Assembly: GCF_001883705.2 (NCBI RefSeq)
Contig: NZ_MDEQ02000004.1
Location: forward strand, 62,001 to 126,000
Direction of reading: 5' to 3'
Source: Burkholderia catarinensis
Lineage (GTDB): Bacteria; Pseudomonadota; Gammaproteobacteria; Burkholderiales; Burkholderiaceae
Length of the DNA stretch: 64,000 bases
In this document: positions 1 through 7,135 of the stretch, one piece after another
How the letters are laid out: each line of letters starts with the position of its first letter
How positions within the stretch are numbered: position 1 is the first letter of the stretch
Program-made: the position numbers and the translations under genes
The notes under the pieces: generated by a model
The model's input: the letters and a program-made list of their open reading frames with translations, nothing else
Databases searched by the model: none
What the model was told of the DNA's origin: nothing

Positions 1-390
1 CGTTTCCGAACCAGCCGGTGCGTTCTTCGCGACGTTGTCGACGAGTGCCTGGACCTTCTTGTTCTGCTCTTCCAGTTGCGCTTCGGCAACCTTCGTGAAC
101 TCGGCTTGCGTCGACGATGCGATTTCGTACAGGTGACGGCCGTACGACAGCACCTTTTCCGCGACCGGCTGCGACAGGCTGGCCTGCAGTGCGATCAGTT
201 CCTGCGCGTCCTTCACCGACAGCAGGCGCTGTGCGTTTTCCTGGCCTTCGGCTAGCGTCGACTTCACGACCTGCAGGTTGAGTTCGATCAGCTTTTCGAC
301 GCCTTCGAACGCCTTGGTCGTCAGACCGAACAGGCTTTCGAGGTGGGCTTTCTGTGCAGCGGCGATTTGCTCGGGGGTCAGCAAGGACAT
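1..390 (-). CDS. phaP: Phasin family protein (PHA granule-associated), 3' end outside window
   Basis: Minus-strand reading from ATG at 390 gives 130 residues beginning [19 protein letters not shown], running off the window edge. Phasins coat polyhydroxyalkanoate storage granules in the cytoplasm and limit their coalescence. The sequence is amphipathic and helical, without signal peptide or membrane segment, and matches the Phasin_2 type found in Burkholderia and Cupriavidus (usually about 185-195 residues), so roughly the last third is missing here. A clear ribosome site CAGGAG lies 7 bases before the ATG. The upstream region holds a strong promoter flanked by two palindromes (annotated separately), which fits control by the PHA-sensing repressor PhaR. 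Family call is confident; the particular paralogue number cannot be told. Confidence 0.9.
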   Translation of the reverse strand, partial: MSLLTPEQIAAAQKAHLESLFGLTTKAFEGVEKLIELNLQVVKSTLAEGQENAQRLLSVKDAQELIALQASLSQPVAEKVLSYGRHLYEIASSTQAEFTKVAEAQLEEQNKKVQALVDNVAKNAPAGSET

Positions 391-466
391 GTCAAGCTCC
401 TGAAAAGCGATCGCGTCGATCGCAGGGTAAAGGGCACTACGCTGGGGAATCTCGGATGTGCGTGCT

Positions 467-481
467 TTGTGCAACGCAGCA
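467..481. promoter_or_regulatory. Second, degenerate copy of the phaP operator near +1
   Basis: TTGTGC-AAC-GCAGCA keeps the left arm of the palindrome at 526-540 and most of the right arm. It sits at or just after the predicted phaP transcription start (about 484), where a bound repressor would block initiation. Centre-to-centre distance to the other site is about 59 bases. Confidence 0.4.
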
Positions 482-490
482 ATGAAGCCT

Positions 491-518
491 ATTTTAGGGC
501 AGAGAAAACCATTGTCAA
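491..518 (-). promoter_or_regulatory. Predicted sigma-70 promoter of phaP
   Basis: On the minus strand, TTGACA (518-513) is followed after 16 bases by TAAAAT (496-491). Both boxes are near consensus (6/6 and 5/6). The predicted transcription start is near 484, leaving a leader of about 95 bases before the phasin ATG. The assignment is from sequence only. Confidence 0.65.
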
Positions 519-525
519 GTATTTT

Positions 526-540
526 TTGTGCGTTGCACAA
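526..540. promoter_or_regulatory. Palindromic operator upstream of phaP -35 box (candidate PhaR site)
   Basis: Perfect inverted repeat TTGTGC-GTT-GCACAA lying 8 bases upstream of the -35 box. A second, degenerate copy TTGTGC-AAC-GCAGCA lies at 467-481, just past the predicted transcription start. Two repressor sites flanking a phasin promoter resemble the PhaR arrangement described for Cupriavidus necator phaP. Binding by PhaR here is an inference. Confidence 0.5.
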
Positions 541-1044
541 TCGCGACAAATTATCGATAAAACAACGAGTTATCGTGAGCTTTCGGAACCGGTTTCACGC
601 GAAATCCCAAATGGTGCGCACGACCCCGAGGCAGACACGGCGCACCATGATCATGCACAGGTAAACCTGACAGGGCTGTGGAACGTTATCCTTCTGTTCC
701 TGTCGAAAAACGCGCCGTTTCGATGCGCGTGCCGTGGCGACGTGCCGCCGCCACGGTCGAGACCGGTGCCGCTGGCACGCCGAGCGCCGGATACGTAGTT
801 TCCCCGCTTTAAATCGCCTCCAAAGTGACGTTATCTCAATTAACCGTGTGGTAATCGGGAGGCGGGTGCTGTTGGGCAGCGTATCCCATGAGTTTTTTCG
901 ATGGGGGCGGGAGGGTCGATCGACCGAAGTTTGGTCGACCCTTACATTCCGGTTTAACGACGATCGGTAAGTGCCTAATATTGCTCTTTTTTTCAGCTTT
1001 AACTACACTTGCGGAAACCTCCCGCCCGCTTTGTCCAGACCCCA
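541..1044. other. Intergenic region between phaP and pbpG; no gene seen
   Basis: About 500 bases without a convincing reading frame; the short frames here lack ribosome sites. It contains a hairpin (CCGTGGCG at 732-739 pairing with CGCCACGG at 749-756) without a T-tract. It also has an AT-richer stretch at 970-1000 that probably carries the pbpG promoter, though no good -35/-10 pair stands out. Confidence 0.5.
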
Positions 1045-2211
1045 ATGAAAGCCGAATCGTTTTCACCGCGCAGATTGTTGCAGAGCATGACGCTCGGCAC
1101 GGCTGTGTCGGTCGCAGTCGCCTTGCTGGCGACCACCGCGTCCGTCGCGCCCGCTGACGCCTTTGCCGCCACTGCGAAGACCCAACAAGCCGCCAAGAAA
1201 AAGGCCGCCGCTCCTGCTTCGTCCGCGAAGAAGAAGTCGGCCACGGTAGCGTCCGACAAATCCGCCAAGGTCGCCGCGGCCGATGCGCCGCGTGCGAAGG
1301 CGTCGCGAAAACGCGTGACGCTCGCGGCGAACGTGCATGGCGGCCACCGCGGCGCGGTCCGCAAGGTCGCGTTCCAGCCGCGCCGGCCGACGGTCGGCCA
1401 GGCGTTCGGCCTGCACGACACGCCCGACGCGCTCGCGCTGCGTTCGAGCGTCGCGTACGTCGTCGACCAGAATTCCGGCGAGCCGCTGTTCGACAAGAAT
1501 TCGCACGCCGTCGTACCGATCGCGTCGATCTCGAAGCTGATGACGGCGATGGTCGTGCTCGACTCGAAGTCGCCGATGGCCGACCAGATCGAAGTCACCG
1601 ACGAAGACCGCGACTACGAGAAGGGCACGGGCTCGCGCCTGTCGGTCGGCTCGGTGCTGTCGCGCGAGGACATGCTGCATATCGCGCTGATGGCGTCGGA
1701 AAACCGTGCGGCCGCCGCGCTGTCGCGTTACTACCCGGGCGGCCGTCCGGCGTTCATCGCCGCGATGAACGCGAAGGCGAAGTCGCTCGGCATGACCGAT
1801 ACGCATTTCGAGAATTCGACGGGCCTGTCGAGTTCGAACGTGTCGAGCGCGCGCGACCTCGTGAAGATGGTCAATGCGGCGTACCAGTACCCGACGATCC
1901 GCCAGTTCTCGACCGATCGTACCTACGAGGTGTACACGGGCAAGCGCAATCTGGTCTACAACAGCACGAACGCGCTGATCCGCGGCAACGGCTCGTGGGA
2001 CATCGGCCTGCAGAAGACGGGCTTCATCAACGAAGCGGGTGAGTGCCTCGTGATGCAGGCGACGATCCACGGCCGGGCGATGGTGATGGTGCTGCTCGAT
2101 TCGTTCGGCAAGTATTCGCGCTTCGCCGACGCGGCGCGCCTGCGCAACTGGCTCGATGCCGGCGGTGGCGAGCGCCTGACGGCGGCCAACACGCCGAACG
2201 GCGGGACCTGA
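1045..2211 (+). CDS. pbpG: D-alanyl-D-alanine endopeptidase (PBP7/8 type, peptidase S11)
   Basis: 388 residues from ATG 1045; an in-frame TTG at 1009 would add 12 residues but has no better ribosome site. An N-terminal hydrophobic stretch (about residues 15-38) is a signal peptide. A Lys/Ala-rich low-complexity linker (about 45-90) precedes the penicillin-binding domain. The three catalytic motifs are visible: SISK (S161-K164), SEN (S218-N220) and KTG (324-326). The family cleaves D-Ala-meso-DAP cross-links in periplasmic peptidoglycan. The long basic linker is more extended than in the E. coli enzyme (about 310 residues) and may tether the domain to the wall. The gene stands alone and ends at a terminator shared with the convergent iclR gene. 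Confidence 0.92.
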   Translation: MKAESFSPRRLLQSMTLGTAVSVAVALLATTASVAPADAFAATAKTQQAAKKKAAAPASSAKKKSATVASDKSAKVAAADAPRAKASRKRVTLAANVHGGHRGAVRKVAFQPRRPTVGQAFGLHDTPDALALRSSVAYVVDQNSGEPLFDKNSHAVVPIASISKLMTAMVVLDSKSPMADQIEVTDEDRDYEKGTGSRLSVGSVLSREDMLHIALMASENRAAAALSRYYPGGRPAFIAAMNAKAKSLGMTDTHFENSTGLSSSNVSSARDLVKMVNAAYQYPTIRQFSTDRTYEVYTGKRNLVYNSTNALIRGNGSWDIGLQKTGFINEAGECLVMQATIHGRAMVMVLLDSFGKYSRFADAARLRNWLDAGGGERLTAANTPNGGT

Positions 2212-2251
2212 TCGTGTCGCGGCGGTTCGCCGTCGCGCCGATGGCTGCAAG

Positions 2252-2279
2252 AAAAAGCCCCGCAATCGCGGGGCTTTTT
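2252..2279. terminator. Bidirectional Rho-independent terminator between pbpG and iclR gene
   Basis: AAAAAGCCCCGC (2252-2263), loop AATC, then GCGGGGCTTTTT (2268-2279). The A-tract and T-tract make it usable in both directions. It lies between the convergent ends of pbpG and the IclR-family gene. Confidence 0.93.
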
Positions 2280-2312
2280 TCGTTCGGGGGCGCAGCGGCC
2301 GCCGAGAGCGGC

Positions 2313-3122
2313 TTACGCCAGCCGCTGCAGCCCGTCCGCGTCCTTCGTGGGCGCCGGCCGGTAGCCGAGCGATTCCGAGATGGTGAGGGCCGTACGGCTC
2401 AACTGGCCGAGCCACGCATCCTGCAGGCGATCGGCCGGGGCCGACAGCGACAGGCCCGCGACGAGCTTGCCCGAGTCGTCGTAGATGCCGGCCGCGATAC
2501 AGCGCACGCCGAGCTCCAGCTCTTCGTTGTCGCGCGCGCACGATTGCTGGCGAACGATCGTCAGTTCGCGCTCGAGCTTCGCGATGTCCGTGATGCTGTT
2601 CTGCGTATGGCCGGACAGCCCCGTGCGCGTCGCATAGGCGCGCACGCGCGACGTTTCGTCGGCCGCGAGGAACAGCTTGCCGACCGACGTCAGATGCAGC
2701 GGCGCACGGCCGCCGATCGCGCGGACGACCTGCATCCCCGAGCGCTCCGAATACGCGCGCTCGATATAGACGATCTCGTCGCCCTGGCGTACCGACAGGT
2801 TCACGGTCTGCCCGGTGAGGCGGTGCAGCTCGCGCATCGGCATCAGCGCCGCGTCGCGCACCGACAGGCGCGCCTTCACGAGGTTGCCGAGTTCGAGCAG
2901 CCGCATGCCGAGCCGGTACGTGCCGGGATCGGAGCGATCGACCAGACGACAGGTCACCATGTCGTTGAGGATGCGGTGCGCGGTCGACGGATGCAGCTCC
3001 GTCCGCTGCGCGAGTTCCTTCAGACTGACGGGGTCACTGTGCGCGGCGAGCGCGTCCAGCAGCCGCATCATGCGTTCGATCACCTGGATCGACGTTTTTG
3101 AATCCGGGGTGGGTTGGCTCAT
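2313..3122 (-). CDS. IclR family transcriptional regulator
   Basis: 269 residues starting MSQPTPDSKTSIQVIERMM at ATG 3122; the open frame continues upstream but loses similarity. The N-terminal winged helix-turn-helix (about 15-75, with SLKELAQRTELHPSTAHRIL) is followed by the IclR effector domain (about 90-255). IclR proteins bind small carboxylic acids and act as dimers at promoters of catabolic genes. Divergent placement 183 bases from lutA suggests that it controls lutAB and itself. The spacer holds two palindromes that could be its operator. The effector is not known from sequence; lactate or a related acid is a guess from context. Confidence 0.88.
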   Translation of the reverse strand: MSQPTPDSKTSIQVIERMMRLLDALAAHSDPVSLKELAQRTELHPSTAHRILNDMVTCRLVDRSDPGTYRLGMRLLELGNLVKARLSVRDAALMPMRELHRLTGQTVNLSVRQGDEIVYIERAYSERSGMQVVRAIGGRAPLHLTSVGKLFLAADETSRVRAYATRTGLSGHTQNSITDIAKLERELTIVRQQSCARDNEELELGVRCIAAGIYDDSGKLVAGLSLSAPADRLQDAWLGQLSRTALTISESLGYRPAPTKDADGLQRLA

Positions 3123-3190
3123 GTCGGGGGAGAAATCGGTTGACGCGTCAAGCGGTATTGCAACGATTGTATCTCGTATTGTGAAAAAAG

Positions 3191-3215
3191 CGAACGCCGT
3201 TCGAGGAAGTCCTCG
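3191..3215. promoter_or_regulatory. Two adjoining palindromes in the iclR-lutA spacer (candidate operator)
   Basis: CGAACG-C-CGTTCG (3191-3203) overlaps by two bases the palindrome CGAGGA-AG-TCCTCG (3202-3215). They lie upstream of the predicted lutA promoter and between divergent genes, the usual place for an IclR operator. Inverted repeats of this size can arise by chance in GC-rich DNA, so this is a candidate only. Confidence 0.4.
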
Positions 3216-3249
3216 TTTCGCGCACGGCGGGCTTGCGCGCGAAGCGGCG

Positions 3250-3278
3250 TTGGTCTTGTCGGCCAAACGGCGGATAAT
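3250..3278 (+). promoter_or_regulatory. Predicted lutA promoter
   Basis: TTGGTC (3250-3255) and GATAAT (3273-3278) separated by 17 bases, 27 bases before the lutA ATG. The -10 box matches 5 of 6 positions and the -35 box 4 of 6. Confidence 0.5.
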
Positions 3279-3305
3279 GAGAGCCGTTTTCTCGAAGGAG
3301 CACGT

Positions 3306-4028
3306 ATGCGAGTCGGTTTGTTCGTGACCTGCCTGGTCGATCTGATGCGCCCGGAAATCGGTTTCTCGGCGCTCAAGCTGATTCGCGACGCCGGCTTCGA
3401 GGTGATCGTGCCGCCCGCGCAGACCTGCTGCGGCCAGCCGGCCTACAACTCGGGCGAGCGCGCGCTCGCGCGCGATCTCGCGGAAAAGACGCTGCGCGAG
3501 TTCGAGCAGTTCGATTATGTCGTCGCGCCGTCGGGTTCGTGCGGCGGGATGATCCGCGCGCACTACGGCGATCTGTTCCGCGACGATCCCGAGCTGATGG
3601 GGCGCTACGCGCGGTTCCAGCAGAAAGTCTACGAACTGACCGATTTCCTCGCGAACGTCGCCAGAGTGTCGCTCACGCCGGGCGAGTTCGCCGGGCCCGT
3701 CACCTATCACGACTCGTGCTCGGGCCTGCGCGAACTCGGCGTGAAGGCGCAGCCGCGCGCGCTGCTCGCGCAGCGCGGCATCGCGGTCACCGAGATGAAG
3801 GACTGCGAGCACTGCTGCGGCTTCGGCGGCACGTTCGCGATCAAGTACGGCGATATTTCCGCGGCTATCGCGGACGAGAAATGCGCGAACGTGCGCGCAT
3901 CGGGCGCGGGCACCGTGGTGCTCGGCGATCTCGGCTGCATGCTGAACATCGAAGGGCGGTTGCGCCGCACCGGCGACCGCGACACGCGCGTGCTGCACGT
4001 CGCGCAGGTGCTGGCGGGCGACGTCTGA
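3306..4028 (+). CDS. lutA: (Fe-S)-binding protein of the lactate oxidation complex, LutA/YkgE type
   Basis: 240 residues, the normal LutA length. It has two CCG cysteine-rich motifs, TCCGQPAYNSG (C41-C42) and CEHCCGFGG (C167, C170, C171), which bind an iron-sulfur or related cofactor. LutA works with LutB and LutC in oxidation of L-lactate to pyruvate in the cytoplasm and at the inner membrane. A strong ribosome site (GAAGGAG) precedes the ATG. lutB follows after 35 bases, so the two are co-transcribed. The divergent IclR regulator is the likely controller. Confidence 0.93.
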   Translation: MRVGLFVTCLVDLMRPEIGFSALKLIRDAGFEVIVPPAQTCCGQPAYNSGERALARDLAEKTLREFEQFDYVVAPSGSCGGMIRAHYGDLFRDDPELMGRYARFQQKVYELTDFLANVARVSLTPGEFAGPVTYHDSCSGLRELGVKAQPRALLAQRGIAVTEMKDCEHCCGFGGTFAIKYGDISAAIADEKCANVRASGAGTVVLGDLGCMLNIEGRLRRTGDRDTRVLHVAQVLAGDV

Positions 4029-4063
4029 CGCCCGGTTCCGCTCACTTTTCCCCCGATACCGCG

Positions 4064-5476
4064 ATGCAAGTCCAATCGATGCATTTCAAGGCGCGCGCCG
4101 GCCAGAAGCTGGCCGACCAGCGCCTGCAGCAGAACCTGAAGAAGCTGTCGACGAAGTTCGTGTCCGCGCGCGCCGACGCGATCACCTCGATCGACTTCCC
4201 GGCCACGCGCGCCGCGCTCAAGGAGCGCCGCAACCGCGCGCTTGAGAACCTCGACGTGTGGCTCGAAGCGTTCGAGCGCGAGGCGGTGCGACGCGGCACG
4301 ACGGTGCTGTTCGCCGAAACGACCGAGGACGCCGCGCGGCTCGTGGCCGACATCGCGCGTCGTCACGACGTGAAGAAGGTCATCAAGACCAAGTCGATGG
4401 TGTCGGAGGAAATGCGCCTGAACGCGGTGCTCGCGGAGATGGGCGTGCAGTCGATCGAGACGGATCTCGGCGAATACATCCTGCAGATCAACGACAACGA
4501 GCCGCCGAGCCACATCATTGCGCCCGTTGTGCACAAGGACAAGGACGAGATCGCCGACCTGTTCGCGCGCACGCACCATCGCGAGCGGCTCACCGAGATT
4601 CCGGACATGACGCGCGAGGCGCGCGAGGTGCTGCGGCCGCATTTCATGTCGGCCGACATGGGCGTGACGGGCGGCAACTTCGTGATCGCCGAGACGGGCT
4701 CGGTCGCGATCGTGACGAACGAAGGGAACGAGGGGATGTGCACGGTGATGCCGCGCGTGCATGTCGCGGTAACGGGCATCGAGAAGGTGCTGCCGACGCT
4801 CGAGGACCTGGCGACCGCGATGCGTCTGTTGCCGCGCTCCGCGACGGGGCAGAAGACGTCGAATTATTTCTCTCTGCTGACCGGGCCGCGCGGGCCGGAC
4901 GACGAGGACGGCCCCGAGCACAACTACGTGGTGCTCGTCGACGGCGGTCGCACGGGGCTGATCGGCGGCGAGTTCCAGGAGATGCTGCGCTGCATCCGTT
5001 GCGGCGCCTGCATGAATCACTGCCCGGTTTACCAGAAGGTCGGCGGCCATGCGTACGGCTGGGTCTACCCGGGGCCGATGGGCGCGGTGCTGACGCCGAG
5101 CTACGTCGGGCTCGACCGCGCGCTCGACCTGCCGCAGGCTGCGACGCTATGCGGCGAATGCGACAGCGTGTGCCCGGTCGGGATTCCGTTGTCGCACCTG
5201 TTGCGCACGCTGCGCGAGAAGCAGGTCGAGCGGCACCTGCGGCCGTGGCGCGAGCGGGCGGCGCTCGCCGCGTGGGGTTTCTTCGCGCGGCGGCCGATGC
5301 TGTACGCGCTGACGACCAAGCTCGCGGTGCGCGTCCTCGAGCGGCTGGGCGGCAACGGCGGCACGCTGCGGCGCCTGCCGATGATGGGCGGCTGGATGGA
5401 TACGCGCGACATGCCGACGCCGACCGGGCGCACGTTCCGCGAACTGTACGCGGCCTCGCAAAGCCACCTCGGCTGA
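4064..5476 (+). CDS. lutB: Lactate utilisation iron-sulfur protein, LutB/YkgF type
   Basis: 470 residues from ATG 4064 (an ATG five codons later is also possible). The N-terminal LUD domain (about 60-290) is followed by a ferredoxin-like double cluster domain. Cysteines C310-x2-C313-x2-C316-x3-C320 and C363-x2-C366-x3-C370 form the two 4Fe-4S sites, and then comes the C-terminal DUF3390-like tail. It forms the electron-transfer part of the LutABC L-lactate dehydrogenase. No lutC (LUD-only protein) follows: the next gene, 130 bases on, is an unrelated small membrane protein. LutC must be encoded elsewhere or be dispensable. Confidence 0.93.
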   Translation: MQVQSMHFKARAGQKLADQRLQQNLKKLSTKFVSARADAITSIDFPATRAALKERRNRALENLDVWLEAFEREAVRRGTTVLFAETTEDAARLVADIARRHDVKKVIKTKSMVSEEMRLNAVLAEMGVQSIETDLGEYILQINDNEPPSHIIAPVVHKDKDEIADLFARTHHRERLTEIPDMTREAREVLRPHFMSADMGVTGGNFVIAETGSVAIVTNEGNEGMCTVMPRVHVAVTGIEKVLPTLEDLATAMRLLPRSATGQKTSNYFSLLTGPRGPDDEDGPEHNYVVLVDGGRTGLIGGEFQEMLRCIRCGACMNHCPVYQKVGGHAYGWVYPGPMGAVLTPSYVGLDRALDLPQAATLCGECDSVCPVGIPLSHLLRTLREKQVERHLRPWRERAALAAWGFFARRPMLYALTTKLAVRVLERLGGNGGTLRRLPMMGGWMDTRDMPTPTGRTFRELYAASQSHLG

Positions 5477-5604
5477 CGACTGTTCATCGGGCGGCAACAG
5501 TGCGTTCGCTATTTACATATTTATCTCGATAGATGCGGTCTATAGAATTTGGTCTGTAGTCCCCGGAATTGGGTTTCGGGGTACGAGGTCAACGAGGTCG
5601 CATC

Positions 5605-5832
5605 ATGAGAAAGACAATATCGATGTACTGGCCGCTGGCAATCGTCGTCCCGCTGGCCGCGACTGCCTATCTGCACGCGATGGCCGATGCGCCGTCGCGC
5701 GGCCCGCTCGCGGTTCACCAGGCGTCTGCGGAACTGGCGCGCACGGTGTCGTTCGGTCTGGTCGGCGACGTGGCGAAGCCGCTGCCGGCGGCATCGGGCA
5801 ACGTCGTGCTCGCCGCGCCGAAGGCGCTGTAA
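5605..5832 (+). CDS. Small hypothetical protein with N-terminal membrane/signal segment
   Basis: 75 residues from ATG 5605, with GAGG 7 bases upstream. The frame is open further upstream but has no ribosome site. A basic start (MRKTISMYW) is followed by a hydrophobic segment of about 20 residues, PLAIVVPLAATAYLHA, ending in an AMADA-like site that could be cut by signal peptidase. The remainder is short and shows no recognisable domain. It lies alone between lutB and the phosphatase gene, behind an AT-rich stretch (about 5510-5560). It may be an exported or anchored peptide; the coding call is moderate. Confidence 0.5.
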   Translation: MRKTISMYWPLAIVVPLAATAYLHAMADAPSRGPLAVHQASAELARTVSFGLVGDVAKPLPAASGNVVLAAPKAL

Positions 5833-5933
5833 TGCACGGTGCCGTCGCTTTGCGCGGCGGCGCGATTTCGGCCGCCTTTGTATAATGGCGCGCTCTTCCC
5901 CCACGCGGCCCGCCGCGGCTTTCCGATAGTGCG

Positions 5934-6416
5934 ATGACCCGTGTTGCGATCTGTTTCGTCTGTCTCGGCAACATCTGCCGTTCGCCTACCGCGGAAGGCG
6001 TGATGCGCCACCAGGTCGGCGCGGCCGCGCTGGCGGACCGGATCGCAGTCGATTCGGCCGGCACGGGCGACTGGCACGTGGGCGAGTCGCCCGATACGCG
6101 TGCGCAGGCCGCTGCGCGCAGCCGCGGCTACGACCTGTCGGCGCTGCGCGCGCGGCAGGTGAGTCCGGCGGATTTCGAGCGTTTCGACCTGTTGCTCGCG
6201 ATGGACGAAGCCAATCTCGCCGAACTGCGCCGCCGTTGTCCGCCGCAGCATCGCGACAAGGTGCGCCTGCTGATGGAGTTCGCGCCGGGCTCGACCGAAA
6301 CCGAAGTGGCCGATCCTTATTTCGGCGGCGCACAGGGCTTCGAGCAGGTGCTCGATCAGGTCGAACGCGCGTGCGCAGGCTTGCTGGAAACGCTCCGGGC
6401 CCGCACGGAGCGCTGA
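5934..6416 (+). CDS. Low-molecular-weight protein-tyrosine phosphatase
   Basis: 160 residues, the usual length for the family. The P-loop CLGNICR (C10-x5-R16) followed by S17 sits at the N-terminus. The general acid Asp is in the DPYFGG motif (D127). These cytoplasmic enzymes remove phosphate from tyrosine residues, often on bacterial tyrosine kinases involved in polysaccharide export, but there is no kinase or capsule gene nearby. Its position just before iscR matches other Burkholderia relatives. The start follows a weak ribosome site. Confidence 0.92.
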   Translation: MTRVAICFVCLGNICRSPTAEGVMRHQVGAAALADRIAVDSAGTGDWHVGESPDTRAQAAARSRGYDLSALRARQVSPADFERFDLLLAMDEANLAELRRRCPPQHRDKVRLLMEFAPGSTETEVADPYFGGAQGFEQVLDQVERACAGLLETLRARTER

Positions 6417-6461
6417 TCGCGCGGTATTCAGCGGTCTGCGAATACCCTTTCAAAGACGTGG

Positions 6462-6486
6462 ATACTTGACTAAATTCGTCAAATAT
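6462..6486. promoter_or_regulatory. IscR type-1 binding site 1
   Basis: Imperfect palindrome ATACTTGAC-N7-GTCAAATAT, one mismatch from symmetry and close to the known type-1 (cluster-loaded) IscR motif. It overlaps the predicted -35 box of the isc promoter, so occupancy would repress the operon. Confidence 0.8.
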
Positions 6487-6493
6487 TTATACT
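6466..6493 (+). promoter_or_regulatory. Predicted isc operon promoter
   Basis: TTGACT (6466-6471), 16-base spacer, TATACT (6488-6493). Both boxes match 5 of 6 consensus positions. The promoter is embedded in the two IscR sites, as expected for autoregulation. Confidence 0.7.
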
Positions 6494-6513
6494 TGACCAA
6501 AATCGTCAAGATT
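6489..6513. promoter_or_regulatory. IscR type-1 binding site 2
   Basis: Second copy, ATACTTGAC-N7-GTCAAGATT, 27 bases downstream of the first (start to start). It covers the predicted -10 box and start region. The tandem arrangement recalls the multiple IscR sites of the E. coli isc promoter. Confidence 0.78.
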
Positions 6514-6530
6514 GTAGTCCCCTAGACACC

Positions 6531-7070
6531 ATGAGACTCACCACCAAAGGCCGTTTCGCCGTCACGGCGATGATTGACTTGGCACTGCGCCAGGAGCAGG
6601 GCCCGGTGACGCTTGCAGGCATCAGCCAGCGCCAGCGGATTTCGCTCTCGTATCTCGAACAGCTGTTCGGCAAGCTGCGCAGGCATGAAATCGTCGAATC
6701 CGTGCGCGGCCCGGGCGGCGGCTACAACCTCGCGCGTCGCGCGCAGGACGTCACCGTTGCCGACATCATCATCGCGGTCGATGAACCGCTCGACGCCACG
6801 CAGTGCGGCGGCAAAGGCACGTGCGACGGCTCGAAGCAGCCCGACGGCCATTGCATGACGCACGAGCTGTGGTCGACCTTGAACCAGAAGATGGTCGAGT
6901 ACCTCGATTCGGTGTCGCTGCAGGATCTCGTCGATCAGCAGCGTGCACGCGAGGGCGCCCCCGCGGTGCTGCGCGACCGGCGCACGCCGGAGCCCGCTGC
7001 CGCGCCGGCCGAGCCCGTGCGCACGATGCCGCTCGGCCCCAATTCGGTGTTCAACATCGCGAGTTCGTGA
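6531..7070 (+). CDS. iscR: Fe-S cluster assembly regulator IscR (Rrf2 family)
   Basis: 179 residues. An N-terminal winged helix ([19 protein letters not shown]...) is followed by the cluster-binding loop with C92, C98, C108 and H111. Loaded with [2Fe-2S], IscR represses the isc operon. The gap between the second and third cysteine is nine residues, four more than in the E. coli protein (C92, C98, C104), a longer loop that looks typical of this lineage. The first gene of the isc operon, it is followed by iscS after 65 bases. Its own promoter carries two type-1 sites. Confidence 0.96.
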   Translation: MRLTTKGRFAVTAMIDLALRQEQGPVTLAGISQRQRISLSYLEQLFGKLRRHEIVESVRGPGGGYNLARRAQDVTVADIIIAVDEPLDATQCGGKGTCDGSKQPDGHCMTHELWSTLNQKMVEYLDSVSLQDLVDQQRAREGAPAVLRDRRTPEPAAAPAEPVRTMPLGPNSVFNIASS

Positions 7071-7135
7071 GCGCGAAGGCGCCCGCCATACCCCATAACG
7101 CACATAGTCCCTGCACAGAATACCCGGAGCGACAG

